Part shown: positions 42,279 through 50,189 of the stretch, piece by piece | How the letters are laid out: the number at the start of each line of letters is the position of its first letter | How positions within the stretch are numbered: the first letter of the stretch is position 1 | From: Caballeronia sp. INDeC2 | GTDB lineage: Bacteria > Pseudomonadota > Gammaproteobacteria > Burkholderiales > Burkholderiaceae | DNA: 64,000 bases | Assembly (NCBI RefSeq): GCF_023631325.1 | Contig: NZ_JALQDG010000030.1 | Span: 62,001-126,000 of the forward strand | Reading direction: 5' to 3' | Position numbers and translations under genes: made by a program | Notes under the pieces: model-generated | Told to the model about the DNA's origin: nothing | Databases searched by the model: none | What the model saw: only the letters and a program-made list of their open reading frames with translations

Positions 42279-45200
42279 TGCGCCTCGTAGGAGGCACCGA
42301 TACCGCGCATCTGCGGATGCGAGCCGTGCTTGTCCGTCACGTGTTCGGTGCGGGAAAGCTTGCGCAGGATCACGTAGAACACCGGCGTCAGCATCAGACC
42401 GAAGAGCGTCACACCCAGCATGCCGAAGAACACCGCGACGCCCATTGCGTGACGCATCTCCGAGCCCGCGCCCGTCGACAGCACGAGCGGCACCACGCCC
42501 ATGATGAACGCGATGGACGTCATCAAGATCGGGCGCAGACGCAGACGGCTTGCTTCGATCGCGGCCTGCACGATCGAGCGTCCCTGCATCTCCAGCTCGC
42601 GTGCGAACTCGACGATCAGAATCGCGTTCTTCGCCGACAAGCCCACCAGCACCATCAAGCCGATCTGCGTGAAGATGTTGTTGTCGCCGTCGGTGAGCCA
42701 TACGCCGAGCAGCGCCGACAGAATGCTCATCGGCACGATCAGGATCACCGCGAGCGGCAGCGTCAGGCTTTCATACAGCGCGGCGAGCACGAGGAACACG
42801 AGCAGCACGCTGATCGGGAACACCCACAGTGCGGCATTGCCCGCGAGGATCTGCTGATACGTGAGATCGGTCCATTCGAACTTGATCCCGCGCGGCAGCA
42901 CTTCCGCCGCGATGCGTTCCGCCGCGGCCTGCGCCTGGCCCGACGAATAACCCGGAGCCGGACCGCCGTTGATATCCGCGGCGGTGTAGCCGTTGTAGCG
43001 CACGACCATTTCGGGGCCATACGTCGGCGTCACCTTCACGAGCGACGACAAAGGCACCATGTCGCCATTCGCGTTGCGCGTCTTCAACAGACCGATGTCT
43101 TCCGGGTTCGCACGGAACGGCGCATCCGCCTGCACGCGCACCTGATACACGCGTCCGAAGCGATTGAAGTCGTTCACGTAGAGCGAGCCGAGATAGACCT
43201 GCATCGTGTCGAACACGTCCGTCACGGATACGCCCAGTTGCTTCGCCTTCGTGCGATCCAGATCGACGTTCAACTGCGGCACGTTGATCTGATAGCTGGA
43301 GAACGTCGGTCCGAGCTCGGGCGTCTGCGATGCGCGCTTGATGAACGCCTGCGTGGCATCGGCAAGTGCCGCATAGCCGAGCGCGCCGCGATCTTCGAGT
43401 TGCATCTTGAAGCCGCCGAGCGTGCCGAGACCGAGGACCGGCGGCGGCGGGAACACGGCGATGAACGAACCCTTGATGCCCGCATACTTCTGATTCAGCG
43501 CACCCGCAATGGCATTCGCCGACAACGCCTTGTCATGCACGCGCTCCTTGAAGGGCTTCAGCGTGACGAACACGATGCCCGCGCTCGACGAGTTGGTAAA
43601 GCCGTTCACCGACAAGCCCGGAAACTCCACCGCGCTTTCCACGCCCGGTTGCTTCAGCGCGATATCCGACATCTGACGGATCACGCCTTCGGTGCGGTCG
43701 AGCGATGCGCCGTTCGGGAGCTGCGCGAAGCTGATCAGATACTCCTTGTCCTGCGCGGGCACGAAGCCGCCGGGCACGACCTTGCCCATCAGCACGGCGC
43801 CCGCGAGCAGCACGGCATACACGACCATCATCAATGCCTTGCGGTTGATGACGCTCTTCACGCCCTTGCCATACGCGTCCGAGCCGCGATGAAAGACCTT
43901 GTTGAAGCCCCGGAAGAAGCCGCCGAACACGCGGTCCATGCCGCGCGTGAGCCAGTCCTTCGGCTCGTCGTGGCCCTTTAACAGCAGCGCGGCGAGCGCG
44001 GGCGACAGCGTTAGCGAGTTGAACGCGGAGATCACCGTCGAGATGGCGATGGTCATCGCGAACTGCTTGTAGAACTGGCCCGTGAGACCCGACATGAACG
44101 CGAGCGGCACGAACACGGCCACCAGCGTCAGCGCGATCGCGATGATCGGCCCGCTCACCTCGCGCATCGCCTGATATGTCGCTTCTCTCGCCGATAACCC
44201 CGCCTCGATGTTGCGCTCCACGTTCTCGACGACCACGATCGCATCGTCGACGACGATGCCGATCGCGAGCACCATCCCGAACAACGACAACGCGTTGATC
44301 GAGAAACCGAACGCAAGCAGCAGCGAGAATGTACCGACGATCGAGACCGGCACCGCGAGCAACGGAATGATCGAGGCGCGCCACGTCTGCAGGAACACGA
44401 TCACGACGAGCACCACCAGGGCGATCGCTTCCGCGAGCGTATGAATCACCGCTTCGATACTCGAACGCACGAACTGCGTCGGGTCATAGACGATCTGATA
44501 TTCGAGGCCCGCAGGCATGTCGGCCTTCAGTTCCTTCATCGTCTTGCGGACTTCGTCGGAGATCTGCAGCGAGTTCGCGCCCGGCTGCTGATTGATTGCG
44601 ATTGCAACTGCCGACTTGTTGTCGAGCAGCGAACGCAAGCCGTACTCCGATGCGGCGAGTTCGACGCGCGCCACATCGGAGAGATGCGTCACCGCGCCGT
44701 CGGGCGAAGTCTTCAGCACGATGTCGCGGAACTCCGACTCGTTCTGCAAGCGGCCGCGCGCATTCACGTTCAGCTGCAGCGGCACGTTCGGCAGCGTCGG
44801 CGAACCGCCGATCACACCGGCTGCGACCTGCACGTTCTGCTCGCGGATCGCGTTGACGACATCCGTCGCCGTCATGCCGCGCTGCGCGACCTTTTGCGGA
44901 TCGAGCCATACGCGCATCGAGTAATCGCCCGAGCCCCACAACTGCACTTCGCCCACGCCCGCGATGCGTTCGAGCCGGTCCTTCACGTTGATCAGCGCAT
45001 AGTTGCGCAGATACGTCATGTCGTAGCGGCCGTTGGGCGAGTTCAAGTGAACCACCATCGTCAACGTCGGCGACGACTTGATCGTCGTCACGCCCAGACG
45101 CTGCACGTCCTGCGGCAGACGCGGCAATGCCTGGTTCACGCGGTTCTGCACGAGCTGCGTGTTCTTGTCCGGATCGGTGCCGAGCTTGAACGTGACCGTG

Positions 45201-45475
45201 GTCGTGAGGTTGCCGTCGCTATTCGCTTGCGACTGCATGTAGAGCATGTCCTCGACGCCGTTGATCTGCTCTTCCAGCGGCGAGGCCACGGTCTCCGCGA
45301 TCACCTTCGGGTTCGCGCCGGGATACTGCGCATGCACGACGACCGACGGCGGCACGACTTCCGGATACTCGGAGATCGGCAGCTTGAACATCGCGATGAT
45401 GCCGGCCAGCAGCACGACCACCGACAGCACGCCCGCAAAGATCGGGCGGTCGATGAAAAATTTGGATATGTTCAT
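42275..45475 (-). CDS. bpeF: RND multidrug efflux permease (BpeF/CeoB, MexF-like)
   Basis: A 1066-residue HAE1-type proton-driven permease with 12 membrane helices and two large periplasmic loops. It starts NISKFFIDRPIFAGVLSVVV; the ion-relay aspartates are in GIVVDDAIVVVENVERN. PGGFVPAQDKEYLI and GLGTLGGFKMQLEDR group it with the MexF/OqxB/BpeF branch, whose members export chloramphenicol, trimethoprim and fluoroquinolones. Drug range here is inferred. It overlaps the channel gene and lies 31 bases after the adaptor gene. Confidence 0.94.
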   Translation of the reverse strand: MNISKFFIDRPIFAGVLSVVVLLAGIIAMFKLPISEYPEVVPPSVVVHAQYPGANPKVIAETVASPLEEQINGVEDMLYMQSQANSDGNLTTTVTFKLGTDPDKNTQLVQNRVNQALPRLPQDVQRLGVTTIKSSPTLTMVVHLNSPNGRYDMTYLRNYALINVKDRLERIAGVGEVQLWGSGDYSMRVWLDPQKVAQRGMTATDVVNAIREQNVQVAAGVIGGSPTLPNVPLQLNVNARGRLQNESEFRDIVLKTSPDGAVTHLSDVARVELAASEYGLRSLLDNKSAVAIAINQQPGANSLQISDEVRKTMKELKADMPAGLEYQIVYDPTQFVRSSIEAVIHTLAEAIALVVLVVIVFLQTWRASIIPLLAVPVSIVGTFSLLLAFGFSINALSLFGMVLAIGIVVDDAIVVVENVERNIEAGLSAREATYQAMREVSGPIIAIALTLVAVFVPLAFMSGLTGQFYKQFAMTIAISTVISAFNSLTLSPALAALLLKGHDEPKDWLTRGMDRVFGGFFRGFNKVFHRGSDAYGKGVKSVINRKALMMVVYAVLLAGAVLMGKVVPGGFVPAQDKEYLISFAQLPNGASLDRTEGVIRQMSDIALKQPGVESAVEFPGLSVNGFTNSSSAGIVFVTLKPFKERVHDKALSANAIAGALNQKYAGIKGSFIAVFPPPPVLGLGTLGGFKMQLEDRGALGYAALADATQAFIKRASQTPELGPTFSSYQINVPQLNVDLDRTKAKQLGVSVTDVFDTMQVYLGSLYVNDFNRFGRVYQVRVQADAPFRANPEDIGLLKTRNANGDMVPLSSLVKVTPTYGPEMVVRYNGYTAADINGGPAPGYSSGQAQAAAERIAAEVLPRGIKFEWTDLTYQQILAGNAALWVFPISVLLVFLVLAALYESLTLPLAVILIVPMSILSALLGVWLTDGDNNIFTQIGLMVLVGLSAKNAILIVEFARELEMQGRSIVQAAIEASRLRLRPILMTSIAFIMGVVPLVLSTGAGSEMRHAMGVAVFFGMLGVTLFGLMLTPVFYVILRKLSRTEHVTDKHGSHPQMRGIGASYEAQ

Positions 45476-45506
45476 GACGGGTTCTGTCTGTTGCGGATGA
45501 CGCGCA

Positions 45507-46703
45507 TCACTGGGCGGATGCCGTCTTCACGGCGGGCGCGGCGCCGCTATCGTTCATCGCGACGTTGTTGGCCTTGATCACGTCGTTGGGACGCACGCGC
45601 TGCAAGCCATTGACGACGATGCGCTCGCCCGGTTGCAGCCCCTCCGAAATGACACGCAGGCCTTCATGCGTCTGACCGAGCGTCACTTCGCGGTACTGCA
45701 CGCGGTTGTCCTTGTCGACGACCATCACGTACTTCTTGTCCTGATCGGTACCGATGGCTTCGTCTTCCACGAGCACGGCCGGATGCGGCGTGCCGCCGCC
45801 CACTTTCACGCGTGCATAGAGCCCCGGCACGAGCGTGCCGTCCGGGTTGCTGAAACGCGCGCGCACGCGGATCGTGCCCGAGGTCGTATCGAGGCGGTTA
45901 TCGACGGAATCGACGACGCCCTCGCGCGAATAGCCGTCCTCGTTCGCGAGACCGAGCGATACCGGCACCGCGCTGCCCGCATCGCGGCCGAGATAACGCA
46001 AGTACGTTTGTTCATCGACATCGAACGATGCGTAGATCGGCGACACGGACACGAGCGTCGTGAGCAACGGCGCATTCGCGCCCGTCGACACGATGTTGCC
46101 CACCGTGAGTTCCGCGCGCGACACGCGCCCCGCGACCGGCGCGACGATATGCGTGTACGCGAGGTTGATCTTGGCGGTCTCGAGCGCAGCCTGCGCGGCC
46201 TTCAGGTTGGCGACGGCCTCGCGCGCGGCGTTCTGCTTTTCGTCGTAGTCGCGCTTGGCGATCGCGTTATCGGCGAGCAGCCGTTCCGCGCGCGCCGCAT
46301 CCGTCGACGTATAACCGTTGCGCGCCTGCGCCGCCGCGAGCTGCGCCTGCGCACGATCCACTTCGGCTTCGTAGGGACGCGGGTCGATCGTGAAGAGCGC
46401 ATCGCCCTTCTTCACGAGCTGGCCATCCTTGAAATGCACGGCGACGATCGTGCCCGGCACGAGCGGGCGAATGTCGACGTGATCGACCGCTTCGAGACGG
46501 CCCGAATAGCTCTGCCAGTCGGTGATGGTCTTCGACACCACGGCCGCGACGTCGACTTCCGTTGCGGTCGGACTATGAGCGGCGGCCCTGGCTTCGTTGA
46601 TCGCCGAATCGCCGTGACCGCGCCAGGCGGTGTAACCGCCCGCGCCCACGATGATCAGCGTCGCGCCTAGCGCGGCGTAGATGCGTTTGCGAGTGAATGA
46701 CAT
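45507..46703 (-). CDS. bpeE: RND efflux periplasmic adaptor (BpeE/CeoA type)
   Basis: A 398-residue membrane-fusion protein. An N-terminal membrane anchor (YAALGATLIIVGAGGYTAW) is followed by the lipoyl half VDIRPLVPGTIVAVHFKDG, a coiled-coil hairpin rich in Ala/Glu/Arg (about 100-165), and the beta-barrel with HIVAPVAGRVSRAELTVGN. It links the inner-membrane pump to the channel. No lipobox cysteine is seen. The start at 46703 has GGAG about 8 bases upstream; a longer in-frame start at 46799 would add a basic non-conserved extension. Confidence 0.93.
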   Translation of the reverse strand: MSFTRKRIYAALGATLIIVGAGGYTAWRGHGDSAINEARAAAHSPTATEVDVAAVVSKTITDWQSYSGRLEAVDHVDIRPLVPGTIVAVHFKDGQLVKKGDALFTIDPRPYEAEVDRAQAQLAAAQARNGYTSTDAARAERLLADNAIAKRDYDEKQNAAREAVANLKAAQAALETAKINLAYTHIVAPVAGRVSRAELTVGNIVSTGANAPLLTTLVSVSPIYASFDVDEQTYLRYLGRDAGSAVPVSLGLANEDGYSREGVVDSVDNRLDTTSGTIRVRARFSNPDGTLVPGLYARVKVGGGTPHPAVLVEDEAIGTDQDKKYVMVVDKDNRVQYREVTLGQTHEGLRVISEGLQPGERIVVNGLQRVRPNDVIKANNVAMNDSGAAPAVKTASAQ

Positions 46704-46799
46704 GGTTAAAGGCTCCGGTTGCGTTGAGATTGTTGTTGTGTAATGCGTGCGATGCGTGCCGATTCTTGCGCTTGCTTTCTTGCGCTTGCTTTCGTGCAC

Positions 46800-47618
46800 C
46801 TATTTGGCGCGCGCCAGCCGTTTCCTGAAGAACGTGACGACGTCGGCGAGCGCATCCGGATGCGCGGCGAGCGCCTGATGCGATGTCTTGCCATGACGCG
46901 TGACTTCGGTCGGCACGCCCGCGGCGATCAGCTCGCCCGCGTATTTCTCCGCCTCGATATGCAGGAGGTCGTGCTCCGCGCTTGCGATGATCGCGGGCGG
47001 CAGGCCGCCGAGACGGCGCGATTCGAGCGGCGCGGCATACGGATGCAGGCGTTGCGAAGGATTCGGCAGATACGCGCGATACCACTGCGCGCATTCGCAC
47101 GCCTCGAAATCGGGGCACAGCACTTTGCGTTCGTCGGCAAGGCGCGTCATGCTCGGGTCGAGCAGCGGTGCAAGCAACGCTTGCGCGGACATGCGAATAT
47201 CGCCACGGTCACGCGCGATAGCAGCGAGGCAGGTCGCGATATTGCCGCCCGCGTCGTGACCGGCAACGCCGATACGCTGCGGATCGGCACGTTGCGCGCG
47301 AGCCTGAGCGACGGCCCATTGCGCCGCGCGATAACCGTCCTCGGGCGCGGCGGGAAACGGAAACTTCGGTGCGAGCGAATAGCCGACCGACACGACCCAG
47401 GCGGGCGTATCGCGTGCGATCGTCGCGGCGGCGATATCGGCATCGTCGAGCGAGCCGCCGATAAAACCGCCGCCGTGGAAATAAAGAACGATCGGCAACA
47501 CCGTGCCATCCGAAGCGGGACGATAGCTGCGCAGCGCGATCGGTTGCGCGTGTCCCGTGATGTGCACGTCTTCTATGCACAAGCGGGGGCTCGACTCCAG
47601 ATCCAACAGTGATGCCAT
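46800..47618 (-). CDS. llpE: LlpE-like alpha/beta hydrolase fold protein lacking the serine nucleophile
   Basis: A 272-residue hormone-sensitive-lipase-type protein. The oxyanion motif HGGGF is at 48-52 and the strand/turn around the nucleophile reads GVAGHDAGGNIAT, where most relatives have GDSAGG; the nucleophile position (122) is aspartate. A candidate acid residue lies in SAEHDLLHIEAE and a histidine in HGKTSHQAL. Position as first gene before the adaptor, permease and channel matches llpE of the Burkholderia bpeEF-oprC/ceo operon, whose product is reported as lipase-like. Ordinary esterase activity is doubtful. Confidence 0.85.
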   Translation of the reverse strand: MASLLDLESSPRLCIEDVHITGHAQPIALRSYRPASDGTVLPIVLYFHGGGFIGGSLDDADIAAATIARDTPAWVVSVGYSLAPKFPFPAAPEDGYRAAQWAVAQARAQRADPQRIGVAGHDAGGNIATCLAAIARDRGDIRMSAQALLAPLLDPSMTRLADERKVLCPDFEACECAQWYRAYLPNPSQRLHPYAAPLESRRLGGLPPAIIASAEHDLLHIEAEKYAGELIAAGVPTEVTRHGKTSHQALAAHPDALADVVTFFRKRLARAK

Positions 47619-47835
47619 GGTTATTTTCGGTGCAAGGCCGATGCTGCAAGGCCTGCACGCATGAGTTGCGATGCTGCGAATTCTGGAGTCCGCGCCTTTT
47701 TTAATAAATGCCTATAATCCGGCAACACAATTCGGTCGCACCGAACAATCGTGGTTATCCCTTGCGATCGTTCATTCGGTCATTTTTAGCGCTCGCTTAA
47801 ATAGTTGCGTCGCTAAGTAAAGAAGGTGAGAGAAC
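47619..47835. promoter_or_regulatory. Divergent control region llpE / bpeT with candidate LysR box
   Basis: A 217-base AT-rich gap between the divergent operon and its regulator. The palindrome TTCGGTCGCACCGAA at 47731-47745 contains a T-N11-A core (47732-47744), as expected for a LysR-type site. A TATAAT hexamer is at 47713-47718 on the plus strand and could serve the regulator promoter, although no matching -35 is clear. Binding is predicted, not shown. Confidence 0.55.
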
Positions 47836-48846
47836 ATGGATCGGCTACAAGCAATGCAGGTCTTCACCCGCGTCGTCGACACCAATAGCTTTTCGCGCGC
47901 AGCGGATACGCTCAATCTGCCGCGCGCCTCGGTCACGACGATCATTCAGAATCTGGAAGCGCATCTGAACGTGCGTCTGCTTCAGCGCACGACGCGCAGG
48001 CTCAATCTCACGCCCGACGGTGCCGCGTATTACGAGCGATGCGTGCGCATACTCGCGGACATCGAGGAAGCCGAAGGCTCGTTCTCGAACAACGGCAAAG
48101 GCCCGCACGGAAAATTGCGCGTGGATATGCCGGGCGCGATCGGGCGGCTCATCGTTATGCCGCAGCTATGCGATTTCCATACGCGCTACCCGGATATCGA
48201 ACTGATGATGGGCTTCGGCGACAAGCCGGTCGATCTCATTCAGGAAGGCGTCGATTGCGTGATTCGCGTAGGCACGTTGCAGGATTCCAGTCTCGTCGCG
48301 CGGCGCATCGGCGTGTTTCAGGGCGTGACGGTGGCCGCGCCGCAATATCTCGAACGCAACGGCACGCCGAAAACGATCGAGGATTTGCAGAATCACACGG
48401 CGGTGAATTATTTTTCGAGCCGCACGGGACGCGTCATGGATATGGACTTCGTCATCGATGACGAGAACATCGAAGTGAAGATGCGCGGCATGATCGCGGT
48501 GAACGACGCCGAAGCGTATCTGAGTTGTGGGCTGAAGGGCGTCGGCATCATTCAGGTGCCGCGTTTCATGGCGTTGCCGCATCTGCGCGCGGGCGAACTC
48601 GTCGAAGTGCTGCCGCAATGGAATCCCCTGCCGATGCCTATTTCCGCGGTGTATCCGCATAACCGGCATCTGTCGCCGAAGGTGCGCGTGTTCGTCGACT
48701 GGGCCGCCGAATTGTTCGAACGCTGCCCGCTTCTGCAAGGCCAGAAGGATGCGGAAGAACGCTGCCTGCCGACGAGCACGGCATCGCCCACGATCGTGCG
48801 GCATGGCACGCCGGAAGTCGCGGGCACCGAGGATGTCATTGCATAG
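47836..48846 (+). CDS. bpeT: LysR-family regulator of the efflux operon (BpeT/CeoR-like)
   Basis: A 336-residue LysR-type regulator. The winged helix-turn-helix is at about 1-60 (MDRLQAMQVFTRVVDTNSF; ADTLNLPRASVTTIIQNLE). The effector-binding domain (about 90-300) has HGKLRVDMPGAIGRLIVMPQ. Divergent orientation to llpE-bpeEF-oprC matches bpeT/ceoR, which activates the pump in response to co-inducers such as salicylate-type compounds in related species. The inducer here is not known. GGTGAGAG precedes the ATG. Confidence 0.9.
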   Translation: MDRLQAMQVFTRVVDTNSFSRAADTLNLPRASVTTIIQNLEAHLNVRLLQRTTRRLNLTPDGAAYYERCVRILADIEEAEGSFSNNGKGPHGKLRVDMPGAIGRLIVMPQLCDFHTRYPDIELMMGFGDKPVDLIQEGVDCVIRVGTLQDSSLVARRIGVFQGVTVAAPQYLERNGTPKTIEDLQNHTAVNYFSSRTGRVMDMDFVIDDENIEVKMRGMIAVNDAEAYLSCGLKGVGIIQVPRFMALPHLRAGELVEVLPQWNPLPMPISAVYPHNRHLSPKVRVFVDWAAELFERCPLLQGQKDAEERCLPTSTASPTIVRHGTPEVAGTEDVIA

Positions 48847-48849
48847 CGG

Positions 48850-49398
48850 GTGTCTACAAGACCAACGATGAACGAAAGCATCACCGTGCGCCGCGTCGGC
48901 GCGAACGAAGCATCGGGGTATGTGGAAGCGCTGGCGGACGTGCTCATCGATTGCGTAGAAGGCGGCGCGTCCGTGAGTTTCATGCTGCCGATCTCGCGTG
49001 CGACGGCCGTCGAATTCTGGACACGCGTCATGCACGGCGTCGCGCGTGATGAACGCATCCTGCTCGTTGCGGAGAACGCCGAAGGGCACGTGCTGGGCAC
49101 GGTGCAGATCGTCACGGATCAGCCGGAGAATCAGCCGCATCGCGCGGATGTCGCGAAGATGCTCGTCGCGCGCCGTGCACGGCGACGCGGCATTGCACAG
49201 CGTCTGTTGATCGCCGCCGACGAAGCCGCGCGCGCCGCAGGCAAGTCGGTTCTCGTGCTCGACACCGTCACCGGCGGCGATGCGGAACGCCTCTACGAGC
49301 GTGCGGGGTGGCAGCGTGTGGGCGTCGTGCCGAACTATGCATTGATGCCCGACGGCACGTTCTGCGGCACGACTTTCTTCCATAAGCAACTCGCTTAG
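48850..49398 (+). CDS. GNAT N-acetyltransferase
   Basis: A 182-residue acyltransferase if the GTG at 48850 is used; an ATG at 48868 (MNESITVRRVG) may be the true start. The acetyl-CoA loop reads VARRARRRGIAQRLLIAAD and is followed by VLVLDTVTGGDAERLYERAGW. Relatives acetylate small amines or antibiotics; the substrate cannot be predicted. It lies 3 bases after the LysR gene and may be cotranscribed with it. Confidence 0.85.
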   Translation: MSTRPTMNESITVRRVGANEASGYVEALADVLIDCVEGGASVSFMLPISRATAVEFWTRVMHGVARDERILLVAENAEGHVLGTVQIVTDQPENQPHRADVAKMLVARRARRRGIAQRLLIAADEAARAAGKSVLVLDTVTGGDAERLYERAGWQRVGVVPNYALMPDGTFCGTTFFHKQLA

Positions 49399-49586
49399 CG
49401 GTGCGCAAAGGCCCGTCTCACAAGGCTCTTCGCGATTATTCGCCGATATCGATAAATCTATTCGCCGATACGGCATTTATCCGCGCCTGCCGCGCGACTA
49501 CATTCACTTCCAACGCAGCGTGCTCATTCGCCAATTGCAATCCGCATTTGCCCGCACGCCGCATCGGAATGAAAGGAGTCGCAAGC

Positions 49587-49958
49587 ATGAAACAGCTCAT
49601 CACGGGGTTTTCTCTCGCAGCCATCTCCGCCGTCGTCACGACTACCGCGTTCGCGGAAGGCGGCCAGGGGATCGGCCGTGCCGGCACGTATCAGGTTCAG
49701 ACGCAAACGCAAACGAGTGCTGGCGATACGCCCAAGACACGCGCTCAGGTGCGTGCCGAACTCGCCGCCGCGTATTCCAATGGCTCACTGCCTGCATTGA
49801 ACCGCAATTCGTATCCGGAGCGCAGCATGTGGGGCGATGCCGTCGCCGCGCAAAGCGAGCAACGCGCACGCGATGCGGCACTAGCGGAAGCCCGCAACCG
49901 TGAGATCGTCGAGTACGCCAACGGCTCGGCAGCGCAAGGCAACGTAACGGCGCGCTGA
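49587..49958 (+). CDS. Periplasmic DUF4148 family protein
   Basis: A 123-residue secreted protein. The signal peptide KQLITGFSLAAISAVVTTTAFA is followed by a Gln/Thr-rich linker (YQVQTQTQTSAGD) and the DUF4148 core KTRAQVRAELAAAYSNGSLPAL. DUF4148 proteins are numerous in Burkholderiaceae and of unknown function. The start at 49587 has AAGGAG about 12 bases upstream; an ATG at 49569 is also in frame but lies before that site. Confidence 0.85.
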   Translation: MKQLITGFSLAAISAVVTTTAFAEGGQGIGRAGTYQVQTQTQTSAGDTPKTRAQVRAELAAAYSNGSLPALNRNSYPERSMWGDAVAAQSEQRARDAALAEARNREIVEYANGSAAQGNVTAR

Positions 49959-49991
49959 GCACGCCGTCAGAAAAAGATTTCAGAGGTCATC

Positions 49992-50141
49992 ATGTTCGAA
50001 AACACATCGCTCGATCAATTCTCGCTTCTCGACGAACTTCCTACGCTCACGCCGGTATGGCATCCGTTCACGCAACACGCGACTCACGCAACGGACGTTG
50101 CAGAAGAGTCGAAGCAAAAGAGCACTGAGCGCTCGCATTGA
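49992..50141 (+). CDS. Possible small protein of 49 residues
   Basis: A short frame starting MFENTSLDQFSLLDELPTL and ending with a polar, histidine-containing tail. AGAGG lies about 6 bases before the ATG and a strong terminator follows the stop by 10 bases, which together suggest a real transcript unit, perhaps with the DUF4148 gene 33 bases upstream. No family is recognised and the call rests on signals, not homology. Confidence 0.45.
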   Translation: MFENTSLDQFSLLDELPTLTPVWHPFTQHATHATDVAEESKQKSTERSH

Positions 50142-50151
50142 GCGTGACATG

Positions 50152-50185
50152 AAAGGCGCGGACACAAGCCCGCGCCTTTTTTCTT
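50152..50185 (+). terminator. Intrinsic terminator
   Basis: The stem AGGCGCGG / CCGCGCCT with a short loop is followed by six T and then TCTT on the plus strand. It lies 10 bases after the small frame and ends just before the nrdJ stop codon. On the minus strand only three T follow the stem, so it may work weakly for nrdJ too. Confidence 0.82.
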
Positions 50186-50189
50186 CCAC

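Noticed and set aside
42278..43981. 567-codon open frame antisense to the RND permease
   Set aside because: No domains and a biased composition; the permease frame is fully conserved.
49945..49975. Terminator after the DUF4148 gene (ACGGCG / CGCCGT stem)
   Set aside because: Only a six-base stem and no T-run; the stronger terminator lies 200 bases further on.
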